64,000 bases of DNA from Pseudomonas chlororaphis subsp. aurantiaca (lineage in GTDB: Bacteria > Pseudomonadota > Gammaproteobacteria > Pseudomonadales > Pseudomonadaceae): NCBI RefSeq assembly GCF_013466605.1, contig NZ_CP059162.1, positions 1,054,001 through 1,118,000 of the forward strand, read 5' to 3'. The notes beneath the pieces were generated by a model. That model was not told the DNA's origin. It made no database searches and worked only from the letters and a program-made list of their open reading frames with translations. Numbering within the stretch: position 1 is the stretch's first letter; every line of letters begins with the position of its first letter. The translations under genes and the position numbers were made by a program. This document shows positions 19,256-26,653 of this stretch, piece by piece.

Positions 19256-19861
19256 TCAGACGTGCAGGTTGGGGTGTGCCAGGCGGTGCTGCTGCAGGAT
19301 GAACTGGCGCAGGCGCTCGGTTTCATCCTTGTCGCTCTGGTTCAACCGATAGGCATAGAAGCCGGCGTCGGTCTGGCGTTCGAGGCGGCCACGCAGGGCG
19401 ATGCGCTCGTAGCCCGACGGGCTGAACCACTGGGCGAACTGCTTTTGCGCTTTGGCCCGGTTGCGGATCTCCAGCAACACACTGTTGAACGACACCTCAT
19501 GCACCCACAGCGCAGTGGGCTGCCCCTTGGCGTTTTCCAAGGCCACCGGCTCGTCCAGCGTCAGGCGCCATGGGCGGACCCTCGGCCCGTCCTCGAAGAT
19601 GCTCGGCACGCCCAGGCGCAGATGCAGCGCATGGAATTCGTCTTCCACTAGGTGCAGGGGAAAGGTCATCTGCTGGTTTTCAAAGTGCGCCTGGATGGTC
19701 ACTTGCTCGTTGGCCGCCAGGCGGGTGAGCAGGTCGCGGATCTGTGAGCCCCCGTTGACCAGCAGGCTCGAGTTCGCATCCCGCACGTTGAGTTGCGGGT
19801 TGTGCTGCATGGTCTGAATGAAGTCCAGTTCATCCTGGGTGAGGAGAGCGTCACGGCGCAT
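19256..19861 (-). CDS. Uncharacterised protein, possibly a degenerate PilZ/YcgR-like protein
   Basis: 201 residues from the ATG at 19861; the frame continues upstream only to a TTG. The N-terminal half (NSSLLVNGGSQIRDLLTRLAANEQVTIQAHF) resembles a YcgR-N/PilZN-type beta domain, and RPWRLTL followed by VHEVSFNSVLLEI resembles the RxxxR and D/NxSxxG arrangement of PilZ, but the key residues are not all kept. If the resemblance is real, c-di-GMP binding is doubtful. It sits between the MerR/LitR-like gene (convergent) and the LOV gene (same strand, 55 bases upstream), so it may be co-transcribed with LOV. Confidence 0.6.
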   Translation of the reverse strand: MRRDALLTQDELDFIQTMQHNPQLNVRDANSSLLVNGGSQIRDLLTRLAANEQVTIQAHFENQQMTFPLHLVEDEFHALHLRLGVPSIFEDGPRVRPWRLTLDEPVALENAKGQPTALWVHEVSFNSVLLEIRNRAKAQKQFAQWFSPSGYERIALRGRLERQTDAGFYAYRLNQSDKDETERLRQFILQQHRLAHPNLHV

Positions 19862-19916
19862 GATGTTGCTCGAAGGAGAAAGTGACAGAGTCAATGGTGA
19901 TTAAGCGTACTGACAA

Positions 19917-20390
19917 CTAATTCGATATCTTGTTAGAGCCGCTCGTCGCCTGGAAAACGGCGAGTTTCGCGCGGGTTTCGGCCAGCTCCTTTTCCACCTG
20001 CGCCAGCCGTTGCTGGGCCTTGACCTGGACCGTTACATCTTTCTGCACACCGACATAATAGGTTAGCTGATCGCTTTCGTTGAACACCGGGGTGATCGAC
20101 AGTTCGTTCCAGAAGTGACTGCCGTCCTTGCGGTAGTTGCGCAGCACCTGGCGGCAGGGCTGGCCGCTTTCCAAGGCCTGGCGAATCAGTGGGATTCCCG
20201 GCTGGTTGCGGTCGCCCGACTGGAGAAAACGGCAGTCCTGATACAGCACCTCGTCGGCGCTGTAGCCGGTGAGGCGTTCAAACGCCGGGTTCACGTAGAT
20301 GATGATGTTGTCTTCGCCTTCCTGTTCGGCAACGACAATCCCGTCGTTGGAGGCGTTGATCACCAGTTGCAGCAGGTGGGCGTTGATCAT
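19917..20390 (-). CDS. Short LOV (light-oxygen-voltage) blue-light photoreceptor
   Basis: 157 residues from the ATG at 20390 (MINAHLLQL), with GGAAG upstream; a longer frame to 20426 exists, but known Pseudomonas LOV proteins begin at this Met. PAS core with the flavin-binding motif YQDCRFLQ; C53 is the cysteine that forms the photoadduct with FMN. The FMN-contacting Asn and Gln are in YVNPAFE, FWNELSITPV and YVGVQKD. A C-terminal helix (about 120-157, heptad-like) should form the dimer interface. It has no output domain, so it must signal through a partner; the nearby LitR-like MerR protein is the obvious candidate. Confidence 0.93.
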   Translation of the reverse strand: MINAHLLQLVINASNDGIVVAEQEGEDNIIIYVNPAFERLTGYSADEVLYQDCRFLQSGDRNQPGIPLIRQALESGQPCRQVLRNYRKDGSHFWNELSITPVFNESDQLTYYVGVQKDVTVQVKAQQRLAQVEKELAETRAKLAVFQATSGSNKISN

Positions 20391-20545
20391 CGGGAGCTTC
20401 CGCAAGCGATCGGCAAGTGGCGGCAATTCTAAGACATGGCGCGAAGCTGTCCACTGGCCATTATGGGTAAATCGCGCTACAAGGCTGGATTTTATCGCGC
20501 AGCTGCTAATATCCCAGCCTTTTACTCAGCTTCAGGATCAGATTG

Positions 20546-21001
20546 ATGAAAGTCGCCATCCTTTCCGGCTCGGTGTACGGCACGGCTGAAGAAGTCGCCC
20601 GGCACGCCGCCAAACTCCTCAATGCCGCAGGTTTCGAGGCCTGGCACAACCCGCGCGCGACCCTGGCGGACGTCCAGGCGTTCGGCCCCGAGGCTTTCCT
20701 GGCCGTGACCTCGACCACCGGCATGGGTGAGCTGCCGGACAACCTGTTGCCGCTGTATTCAGCCATTCGCGATCAACTGCCGGCGGCCTGGCGCGGTTTG
20801 CCCGGCGCGGTGATCGGCCTGGGCGATTCGAGCTATGGCGACACCTTCTGTGGCGGTGGCGAGCAGATGCGCGAGCTGTTCGCCGAGTTGGGCGTGCGGG
20901 AAGTGCTGGAAATGCTGCGCCTGGACGCCAGCGAAAGCGTGACCCCGGAAACCGACGCCGAGCCTTGGCTGGCCGAGCTGATCAGCGCTCTGCGCGGCTG
21001 A
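20546..21001 (+). CDS. MioC-like flavodoxin
   Basis: 151 residues from ATG 20546, with AGGA about ten bases before it. SGSVYGTAEEVARHAA binds the FMN phosphate, TSTTGMGELPDN and GLGDSSYGDTFCGGG contact the isoalloxazine ring. A short-chain flavodoxin of the MioC/CysJ-domain type, a one- or two-electron carrier. Divergent from the LOV gene across 155 bases that must hold both promoters. Its 3' end overlaps the convergent LysR gene by 20 bases. Confidence 0.9.
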   Translation: MKVAILSGSVYGTAEEVARHAAKLLNAAGFEAWHNPRATLADVQAFGPEAFLAVTSTTGMGELPDNLLPLYSAIRDQLPAAWRGLPGAVIGLGDSSYGDTFCGGGEQMRELFAELGVREVLEMLRLDASESVTPETDAEPWLAELISALRG

Positions 21002-21878
21002 CCGGACGCTCGCGCAGCAGCGCCAGCCAGGCTTGCGCGGCCTTGGACAGATAGGCGCCCTGACGCCAGATGAAGGCGATGTCCCAGCGCAGGTAGTCGG
21101 GCGCTTTCAGCGTCAGGCGCACTACGCCGGGCCGGACCAGGCCACGCGCCACCACGCTGGGCAACAGCACCACGCCTTGCCCGGCGGCCACCAGGGCGGC
21201 AAGAAAGTCCGCCTGGCCGCTGCGCCCACCCTCCTTCGGGGTGAACCCCACCTGCTGACAGGCCTGCAGCAGCCGGTCGTTGAGCACGAAACTGCGCTGA
21301 TAAAGCAGGAACGGCGTGTCCGCCAGTTCCTCCAGGCGCACCTGGGCCTTGATCGCCAACGGGTGATCGGCCGGTAGCAAGGCATCCAGCGGTTCGTCGC
21401 AGAAAGGCTGGTAGGCGAAGGTCGGATCCTTGGGCGTCAGGCTGCCGCCGATCTCCAGTTCCCCGTTGAGCACCGCCTGCTCGATATTCAGGCTGCCGCC
21501 TTCAAGCAGCTGCACGCTGATGTTCGGGTAGCGTCGGCGGTACTCGGCGAACAGGCTGGCGAACAGTGCGTCGCTGCCCAGCAGGGGCAGGCCCAGGCGC
21601 AATTCCCCTCGGGCCAACAGGCTCAGGTCGTCAAGCTCGCTGAGCAGCTCATTGCGTAGGCGCAGCATGCCTTCGGCGCGTTGCAGCACCACGCTGCCGG
21701 CGGCAGTGAGGTGAATGTGCGAGCCCTGGCGATCCAGCAATGGCGTGCCCAGGCTCTGTTCCAGCTGGGCGATCTGCTTGCTCACCGCTGACTGGCTGAT
21801 GTGCAGGGTCTTGGCGGCCTGGGTGAAGCCGCCCTGGTGAATCACTTCGACAAAGCTGCGCAGCTGTTTGAAGTCCAT
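20982..21878 (-). CDS. LysR-family regulator next to lrgA/lrgB (CidR-like)
   Basis: 298 residues from ATG 21878 (MDFKQLRSFVEV). N-terminal winged helix with GGFTQAAKTLHISQSAVSKQIAQLEQSLG, followed by a LysR substrate domain from about residue 90. Divergently placed, 111 bases from the lrgA gene, the same layout as cidR/cidABC, so it most likely controls that pair. In Gram-positive CidR the signal is acetate or pyruvate metabolism; whether that holds here is unknown. Confidence 0.9.
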   Translation of the reverse strand: MDFKQLRSFVEVIHQGGFTQAAKTLHISQSAVSKQIAQLEQSLGTPLLDRQGSHIHLTAAGSVVLQRAEGMLRLRNELLSELDDLSLLARGELRLGLPLLGSDALFASLFAEYRRRYPNISVQLLEGGSLNIEQAVLNGELEIGGSLTPKDPTFAYQPFCDEPLDALLPADHPLAIKAQVRLEELADTPFLLYQRSFVLNDRLLQACQQVGFTPKEGGRSGQADFLAALVAAGQGVVLLPSVVARGLVRPGVVRLTLKAPDYLRWDIAFIWRQGAYLSKAAQAWLALLRERPVSRAER

Positions 21879-21989
21879 GGGTTTGAGTCCGTGTTCTGAA
21901 TTCCATTCTGGAATGGCTTCCAGTCTAACAATTCGCTTCGGTGATGGCAGGCGCTTGCCTAAAATGCAGGCTTGCGAGGACCGAATTCC

Positions 21990-22376
21990 ATGAACGCTTC
22001 CACCTTGAAACACCTGGGTCGCCTGTTATCCGAACTGGCGGTGTTGCTGGCTATTTATCTGTTCGGCTGCCAGCTGGCTGGGTGGCTGGCGTGGCCGATT
22101 CCTGGCGGGGTGGTCGGGCTGGCCCTGCTGTTGCTGGCGTTCGCCCTGGGCTGGATCAAGCCGGCGGCATTGCAGATGGGCGCAGGCCTGCTGATGGCCG
22201 AGATGCTGTTGTTCTTCATTCCGGCGCTGATGAGCCTGCTGGACTATGGCGGCCTGCTGCGCCAGGACGGCTGGCGGATCCTGCTGGTAATCGGCGTCAG
22301 TACGCTGATGGTGATGCTGGTCACCGCGTTCACGGTGGAATGGGTGTGCCGCTGGAGAATGCGCCATGACGCTTGA
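21990..22376 (+). CDS. lrgA: LrgA/CidA holin-like membrane protein
   Basis: 128 residues, GAGGA before the ATG at 21990. Four hydrophobic segments and the conserved PIPGGVVGLALLLLAF and FFIPALMSLLDY motifs of the CidA/LrgA family. These small membrane proteins are linked to murein hydrolase export, programmed lysis and pyruvate or metabolite transport. It overlaps the lrgB gene by 11 bases. Confidence 0.92.
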   Translation: MNASTLKHLGRLLSELAVLLAIYLFGCQLAGWLAWPIPGGVVGLALLLLAFALGWIKPAALQMGAGLLMAEMLLFFIPALMSLLDYGGLLRQDGWRILLVIGVSTLMVMLVTAFTVEWVCRWRMRHDA

Positions 22377-23052
22377 GCCCATGCCAATGTTCTGGCTGCT
22401 GCTGACACTCGCGGCCTACCTGTTCAGTCGCTGGATCTACCGACGCACCGGGCGCTACCTGCTGTCGCCGCTGATCCTGGTGCCGGCCCTGTTGCTGGCG
22501 ATCGCTGTACCGCTGCACACCGCCTATGCCGAATACTCCGCCAACACCCACTGGCTGATGCTGGTGCTGGGACCGGTCACCGTGGCCTTCGCGGTGCCGA
22601 TCTGGCAGCAGCGGCAGCTGTTGATGCGCCATTGGCCGGCATTGCTCCTGGGCATGCTGGCGGGCAGCGCGGCGTCCATCGCCAGCTCCTTCGGACTGGC
22701 GCGGGTGCTGGCCCTGGACAGCTCGGTGACGATGTCCCTGGTGCCGCGTTCGATCACCACCCCCTTCGCCATGCCGCTGGCCCATGACCTGGGCGGCGTA
22801 CCCGAATTGACGGCGGTGTTCGTGATGTTCACCGGGGTGTTCGGCGCCATGCTCGGCGGTGTCCTGCTCAAGTGGCTGCCGCTGCGCAGCGCCCTGGCTC
22901 GCGGTGCGTTGTTCGGGGTCGGCGCCCACGGCGCCGGGGTCAGCCGCGCCCATGAAGTGGGCGGTGAAGAGGGCTCGGTGGCGGGGCTGGTGATGGTTCT
23001 CACCGGCCTGCTGAACCTGTTCGCCGCCCCTTTATTGGCGTCGTTGCTTTGA
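22366..23052 (+). CDS. lrgB: LrgB/CidB family membrane protein
   Basis: 228 residues with about six or seven membrane segments. VTMSLVPRSITTPFAMPLAHDLGG and LFGVGAHGAGVSRAHEVGGEEGSVAGL are the LrgB signatures. Acts with LrgA at the inner membrane. Translationally coupled to lrgA by overlap. Confidence 0.93.
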   Translation: MTLEPMPMFWLLLTLAAYLFSRWIYRRTGRYLLSPLILVPALLLAIAVPLHTAYAEYSANTHWLMLVLGPVTVAFAVPIWQQRQLLMRHWPALLLGMLAGSAASIASSFGLARVLALDSSVTMSLVPRSITTPFAMPLAHDLGGVPELTAVFVMFTGVFGAMLGGVLLKWLPLRSALARGALFGVGAHGAGVSRAHEVGGEEGSVAGLVMVLTGLLNLFAAPLLASLL

Positions 23053-23086
23053 CGTTTGACCTGTGCCGACTGGAACTAAAATGGCC

Positions 23087-23105
23087 ACTGACTCGCTCGG
23101 TCAGT
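23087..23105. promoter_or_regulatory. TetR-type inverted repeat upstream of the aldolase gene
   Basis: ACTGAC-N7-GTCAGT, a 19-base symmetric site 104 bases before the start at 23209. The size and sequence are like operators of TetR-family regulators. No TetR gene is in the window. Confidence 0.4.
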
Positions 23106-23208
23106 AAGCTGGCTGCCAAGGCAACTACCCGAACCCGGGTGGCTGACTAGACTGACTCCACGTCTGAAAAAACATAATAAAAAAACTGCCGTCACTGAGG
23201 TCCTTGCC

Positions 23209-23991
23209 GTGAGCTTATCCTCCGTTCCGTCGACATCGAGTGTGAAAGACCAGGTCAGCGCCGCCGAATGGCAGACCCGCGTCGATCTGGCCGCCTGCTA
23301 TCGCCTGGTGGCGATGCATGGCTGGGACGATCTGATCTTCACCCATATCTCCGCCAAGGTCCCAGGCACCGAAGATTTCCTGATCAACCCGTTCGGCCTG
23401 ATGTTCCATGAAATCACCGCTTCCAGTCTGGTGAAGGTCGACCAGGCCGGCAACAAGCTGATGGACAGCCCCTACGAGATCAACCCCGCCGGCTACACCA
23501 TCCACAGCGCCGTGCACGAAGTGCGGCACGATGTGGCCTGCGTGCTGCACACCCACACCGCGGCCGGGGTCGCGGTGTCCGCGCAGCAGCAGGGGGTGTT
23601 GCCCATCAGCCAGCAGTCGCTGTTCGTGCTGTCGAGCCTGGCCTGTCACGCCTATGAGGGCGTGGCCCTGAACCACGAGGAAAAGGCTCGGCTGCAGGCC
23701 GACCTCGGCGACAGCAATTTCCTGATGCTGCACAACCACGGTCTGCTGACCTGTGGCGGCACCATCGCCGACACCTTCCTGATGATGTTCACCTTCCAGC
23801 GCGCCTGCGAGATCCAGGTGCTGGCGCAGAACGGTGCGGCGCAACTGATCGCCATCGAGCCGCAGATTCTGGCCGGGGCCAAGGCGATGATCGCCGGGGT
23901 CACCAAAAGCGCTCAAGGCATGGGCGGCGCTCTGGCATGGCCGGCATTGCTGCGCAAACTCGATAAACAAGACGCGGGTTATAAACTCTGA
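23209..23991 (+). CDS. Class II aldolase/adducin family protein
   Basis: 260 residues. The zinc site is visible: HTHTAAG (His pair) and the LHNHGLLTCGG histidine, with the FLINPFGLMFHEI segment near the N-terminus. The family covers fuculose phosphate aldolase-like enzymes, epimerases and many catabolic proteins of unknown substrate; the bacterial adducin-like branch is mostly uncharacterised. The stop codon overlaps the start of the hydrolase gene by one base, so both are made together. Confidence 0.88.
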   Translation: MSLSSVPSTSSVKDQVSAAEWQTRVDLAACYRLVAMHGWDDLIFTHISAKVPGTEDFLINPFGLMFHEITASSLVKVDQAGNKLMDSPYEINPAGYTIHSAVHEVRHDVACVLHTHTAAGVAVSAQQQGVLPISQQSLFVLSSLACHAYEGVALNHEEKARLQADLGDSNFLMLHNHGLLTCGGTIADTFLMMFTFQRACEIQVLAQNGAAQLIAIEPQILAGAKAMIAGVTKSAQGMGGALAWPALLRKLDKQDAGYKL

Positions 23992-24893
23992 TGCCTATGG
24001 CCGAGATTCCTCTGTGTGTGTGGCGCAAGCGCGGACATAGTTTCGTGTTTCGCGGCCATGCCATTCGCTACTGGACCGCGGGGCAGGGCGAGCCACTGCT
24101 GCTGATCCATGGTTTCCCCACCGCCGCCTGGGACTGGCACTACCTGTGGCAACCCCTGGCCCAGCGCTATCGAGTGATCGCCTGCGACATGCTGGGGTTT
24201 GGCGATTCGGCCAAGCCGCGGGACCACGAGTACAGCCTGCTGGAGCAGGCGGACCTGCAACAGGCCTTGCTCGAGCACCTGGGTGTCGATACCCCCGTGC
24301 ACCTGCTGGCCCACGATTATGGCGACAGCGTGGCCCAGGAAATGCTTGCCCGGCACTACGAAGAGCGCTGCGACATTGCCAGCTGTGTGTTCCTCAATGG
24401 CGGCCTGTTCCCGGAAACCCATCGTCCGGTGCTGACGCAGAAGCTGCTGCTCAGCCCGCTGGGCTGGATGCTCGGCCGCGCCTTCAGCCGTGAGGGCCTG
24501 GCCAGGAGCTTCACCCAGATCTTCGGCCCACAGACCCGGCCCAGCGAAAGTGTGCTGGATGACTTCTGGAGCCTGGTGGATGCCAATAAAGGTCCGCGGA
24601 TCCTGCACAAGCTGATCGGCTACATTCCCGAGCGCCGGGTGCAGCGCGACCGCTGGGTGAGTGCGATGCAGCGCGGTGACGTGCCGCTGCGGGTGATCGA
24701 CGGCGCGGTGGATCCGATTTCCGGGGCGCACATGGTCGAGCGCTACTGCGAACTGATTCCCACCCCGGATACCGTGCTGCTGGCCGGTATCGGTCACTAC
24801 CCGCAGACCGAAGCCCCGGTCCAGGTGCTCAAGCACTATCTGGCCTTTCGCGACAGCCTGGAGTTTCCACCGCGCAAACTGGCCTGCTCCTGA
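23991..24893 (+). CDS. Alpha/beta hydrolase, haloalkane dehalogenase / epoxide hydrolase-like
   Basis: 300 residues. HGFPTAAWDWHYLW is the oxyanion-hole HG motif, ACDMLGFGDSAKP precedes the nucleophile elbow LLAHDYGDSVAQE where D replaces Ser, as in haloalkane dehalogenases and epoxide hydrolases. The acid is likely in VIDGAVDPISG and the base His in GIGHYPQTEAP. Substrate unknown. Translationally coupled with the aldolase-like protein; an ATG six bases further in (MAEIP) is an alternative start. Confidence 0.88.
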   Translation: MPMAEIPLCVWRKRGHSFVFRGHAIRYWTAGQGEPLLLIHGFPTAAWDWHYLWQPLAQRYRVIACDMLGFGDSAKPRDHEYSLLEQADLQQALLEHLGVDTPVHLLAHDYGDSVAQEMLARHYEERCDIASCVFLNGGLFPETHRPVLTQKLLLSPLGWMLGRAFSREGLARSFTQIFGPQTRPSESVLDDFWSLVDANKGPRILHKLIGYIPERRVQRDRWVSAMQRGDVPLRVIDGAVDPISGAHMVERYCELIPTPDTVLLAGIGHYPQTEAPVQVLKHYLAFRDSLEFPPRKLACS

Positions 24894-25107
24894 GACACCC
24901 GAGCTGTCCATAGCGACCGCCGTTCTGCGACCTTGGCCTGTGCGCGCCAGGCGCTGGTGCATCCCTCCACATCGTTACCCCTCGATCATCCCCCTGCCTT
25001 ATTGCGCACCATTCAGCTCCAGCCCTGTTTATTGTGACCGCCAGCCGCGTGCCTGAGACTCGAAGTCGTTGTCCGTCTGTTGTCCATCTGGCCTGTGGGA
25101 GTTCGGT

Positions 25108-26019
25108 ATGAGTGAGTCTGTACGCTTCGAGAATAAAGTCGTGATCGTCACCGGTGCCGGCGGCGGTCTGGGGCAGGCTCATGCATTGCTGTTCGCCAGA
25201 CACGGGGCGAAGGTCCTGGTCAACGACCTGGGCGGCTCGACCCAGGGCGAGGGCGCCAATGCCTCGGCGGCGGACCGGGTGGTGGCGCAGATCCGCGAAG
25301 CCGGCGGCATCGCCGAGGCCAACCATGACTCGGTGACCGACGGCGACAAGATCGTACAGAACGCCCTGGATGCCTTCGGCCGGGTGGATGTGGTGGTGAA
25401 CAACGCCGGCATCCTGCGCGACAAGACCTTCCACAAGATGGAAGACGCCGATTGGGACCTGGTGTACCGCGTCCACGTCGAAGGCGCCTACAAGGTGACT
25501 CGCGCCGCCTGGCCGCACATGCGCGAGCAGGGTTATGGCCGGGTGATCTTCACCGCGTCCACCTCCGGCATCTACGGCAACTTCGGCCAGTCCAACTACG
25601 GCATGGCCAAGCTCGGCCTCTACGGCCTGACCCGCACCCTGGCCATCGAAGGCCGCAAGAACAACATCCTGGTCAACGCCATCGCCCCGACCGGCGGCAC
25701 GCGGATGACCGAAGGACTGATCCCGCCGCAGGTGTTCGAGCAACTCAAGCCGGAGCTGGTCAGCCCGCTGGTGGTGTACCTGGGTAGCGAGAACTGCCAG
25801 GAGACCTCCGGCCTGTTCGAGGTCGGCGGCGGCTGGATGGGCAAGGTGCGCTGGGAGCGCAGCCTGGGCCTGGGCTTCGATCCGCGCGAAGGCTTCTCCC
25901 CGGAAGATGTCGCCGCACACTGGCAGCAGATCTGCGACTTCGAAGGCGCGGCGCACCCCAAGGACAATATCGAAGCCTTGAGAGAGATGATGCAGAACCT
26001 GCAGAAATACACGATCTGA
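25108..26019 (+). CDS. Short-chain dehydrogenase (hydroxyacyl-CoA dehydrogenase-like SDR)
   Basis: 303 residues from ATG 25108, with GGGAG upstream. TGAGGGLGQAH binds NAD(P), NNAGI follows, and the active pair is in SNYGMAKLG. The C-terminal GSENCQETSGLFEVGGGWMGKVRWERS is like the dehydrogenase part of peroxisomal multifunctional enzyme 2, so a 3-hydroxyacyl-CoA substrate is likely. It follows the hydrolase gene by 214 bases in which I see no clear promoter or terminator. Confidence 0.88.
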   Translation: MSESVRFENKVVIVTGAGGGLGQAHALLFARHGAKVLVNDLGGSTQGEGANASAADRVVAQIREAGGIAEANHDSVTDGDKIVQNALDAFGRVDVVVNNAGILRDKTFHKMEDADWDLVYRVHVEGAYKVTRAAWPHMREQGYGRVIFTASTSGIYGNFGQSNYGMAKLGLYGLTRTLAIEGRKNNILVNAIAPTGGTRMTEGLIPPQVFEQLKPELVSPLVVYLGSENCQETSGLFEVGGGWMGKVRWERSLGLGFDPREGFSPEDVAAHWQQICDFEGAAHPKDNIEALREMMQNLQKYTI

Positions 26020-26037
26020 AGCAGCCCCCGCCAACCC

Positions 26038-26064
26038 GAACAGCCGCGGCCTGCGCGGCTGTTC
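26038..26064 (+). terminator. Hairpin after the SDR gene
   Basis: GAACAGCCGCG (26038-26048) pairs with CGCGGCTGTTC (26054-26064) around a 5-base loop, but only GCCTTA follows, so the T tract is weak. Confidence 0.5.
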
Positions 26065-26185
26065 GCCTTATGCCTTCATCACTGCCTTCGGCCTGATCCT
26101 GGCGCCGTCAGTCCATCGCCTGTTGCAGCGTTTCCATTGCCACGGCGAGCAGGCATCTTGAGCATCGACCTGACTTTCTACCGGG

Positions 26186-26400
26186 CATAAAAAAGGCCGC
26201 TGCAAGGCAGCGGCCGAAGGAAGACGTTAGATCAAGGAGCAACAAATCAACGTCAGTGAACACCCGGTGAAGATCTGAATATCGTTGCTTCAAACCTTCT
26301 GAATCCTCTTGCCCCAAGGTGGCGTGATCACACCTCTGGGCGACTCTGCGTGGCTGTTTGCCGTGAGAGCGAGGCCAGGATAAGGGCTGGCTGCTCAATG
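26186..26400 (-). ncRNA. Candidate minus-strand small RNA ending in a strong terminator
   Basis: The 634-base gap 26020-26653 has no convincing gene. On the minus strand it holds a full intrinsic terminator: GGCCGCTGC / GCAGCGGCC around CTT (26193-26213), followed by TTTTTT. No protein gene on that strand lies upstream within reach, since the nearest minus-strand frame (26108-26524) runs through the hairpin and has no coding character. This is what an independent small RNA looks like; the 5' end near 26400 is a guess. Not recognised as a named RNA. Confidence 0.4.
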
Positions 26401-26653
26401 AAAAATAGCGATTGTGGACAAGGACTGTTACAGCCTGGGCAATAGTAGTGCGCGCGGCGCGGACATGCCCTGCAAGTGCGCAATCCATCCACCTGATACC
26501 CGCCCATCCAGCCCGTCGATACACCGCGCAAAGGCCCGGCTGGAGGGGACATTCATCCTTTCGAGCGACAGCGCGAATACCTCCTTGGTGCGCTTATCGC
26601 TCCTGTGCGCCGGCAGTAGGGTGAGGCCTTCTGTCACTCACCGGGGAAGACGC

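Noticed and set aside
26108..26524. 138-residue minus-strand frame in the gap before the DUF1302 gene
   Set aside because: It runs through the strong minus-strand terminator at 26187-26213, and its composition is not protein-like.
26586..26601. Sigma-54-like TTGGTGCGCTTATCGCT before the DUF1302 gene
   Set aside because: GG-N10-GC spacing is right, but TGGCAC and TTGC are only partly matched. MalT-like activators work with sigma-70, so the match may be chance.
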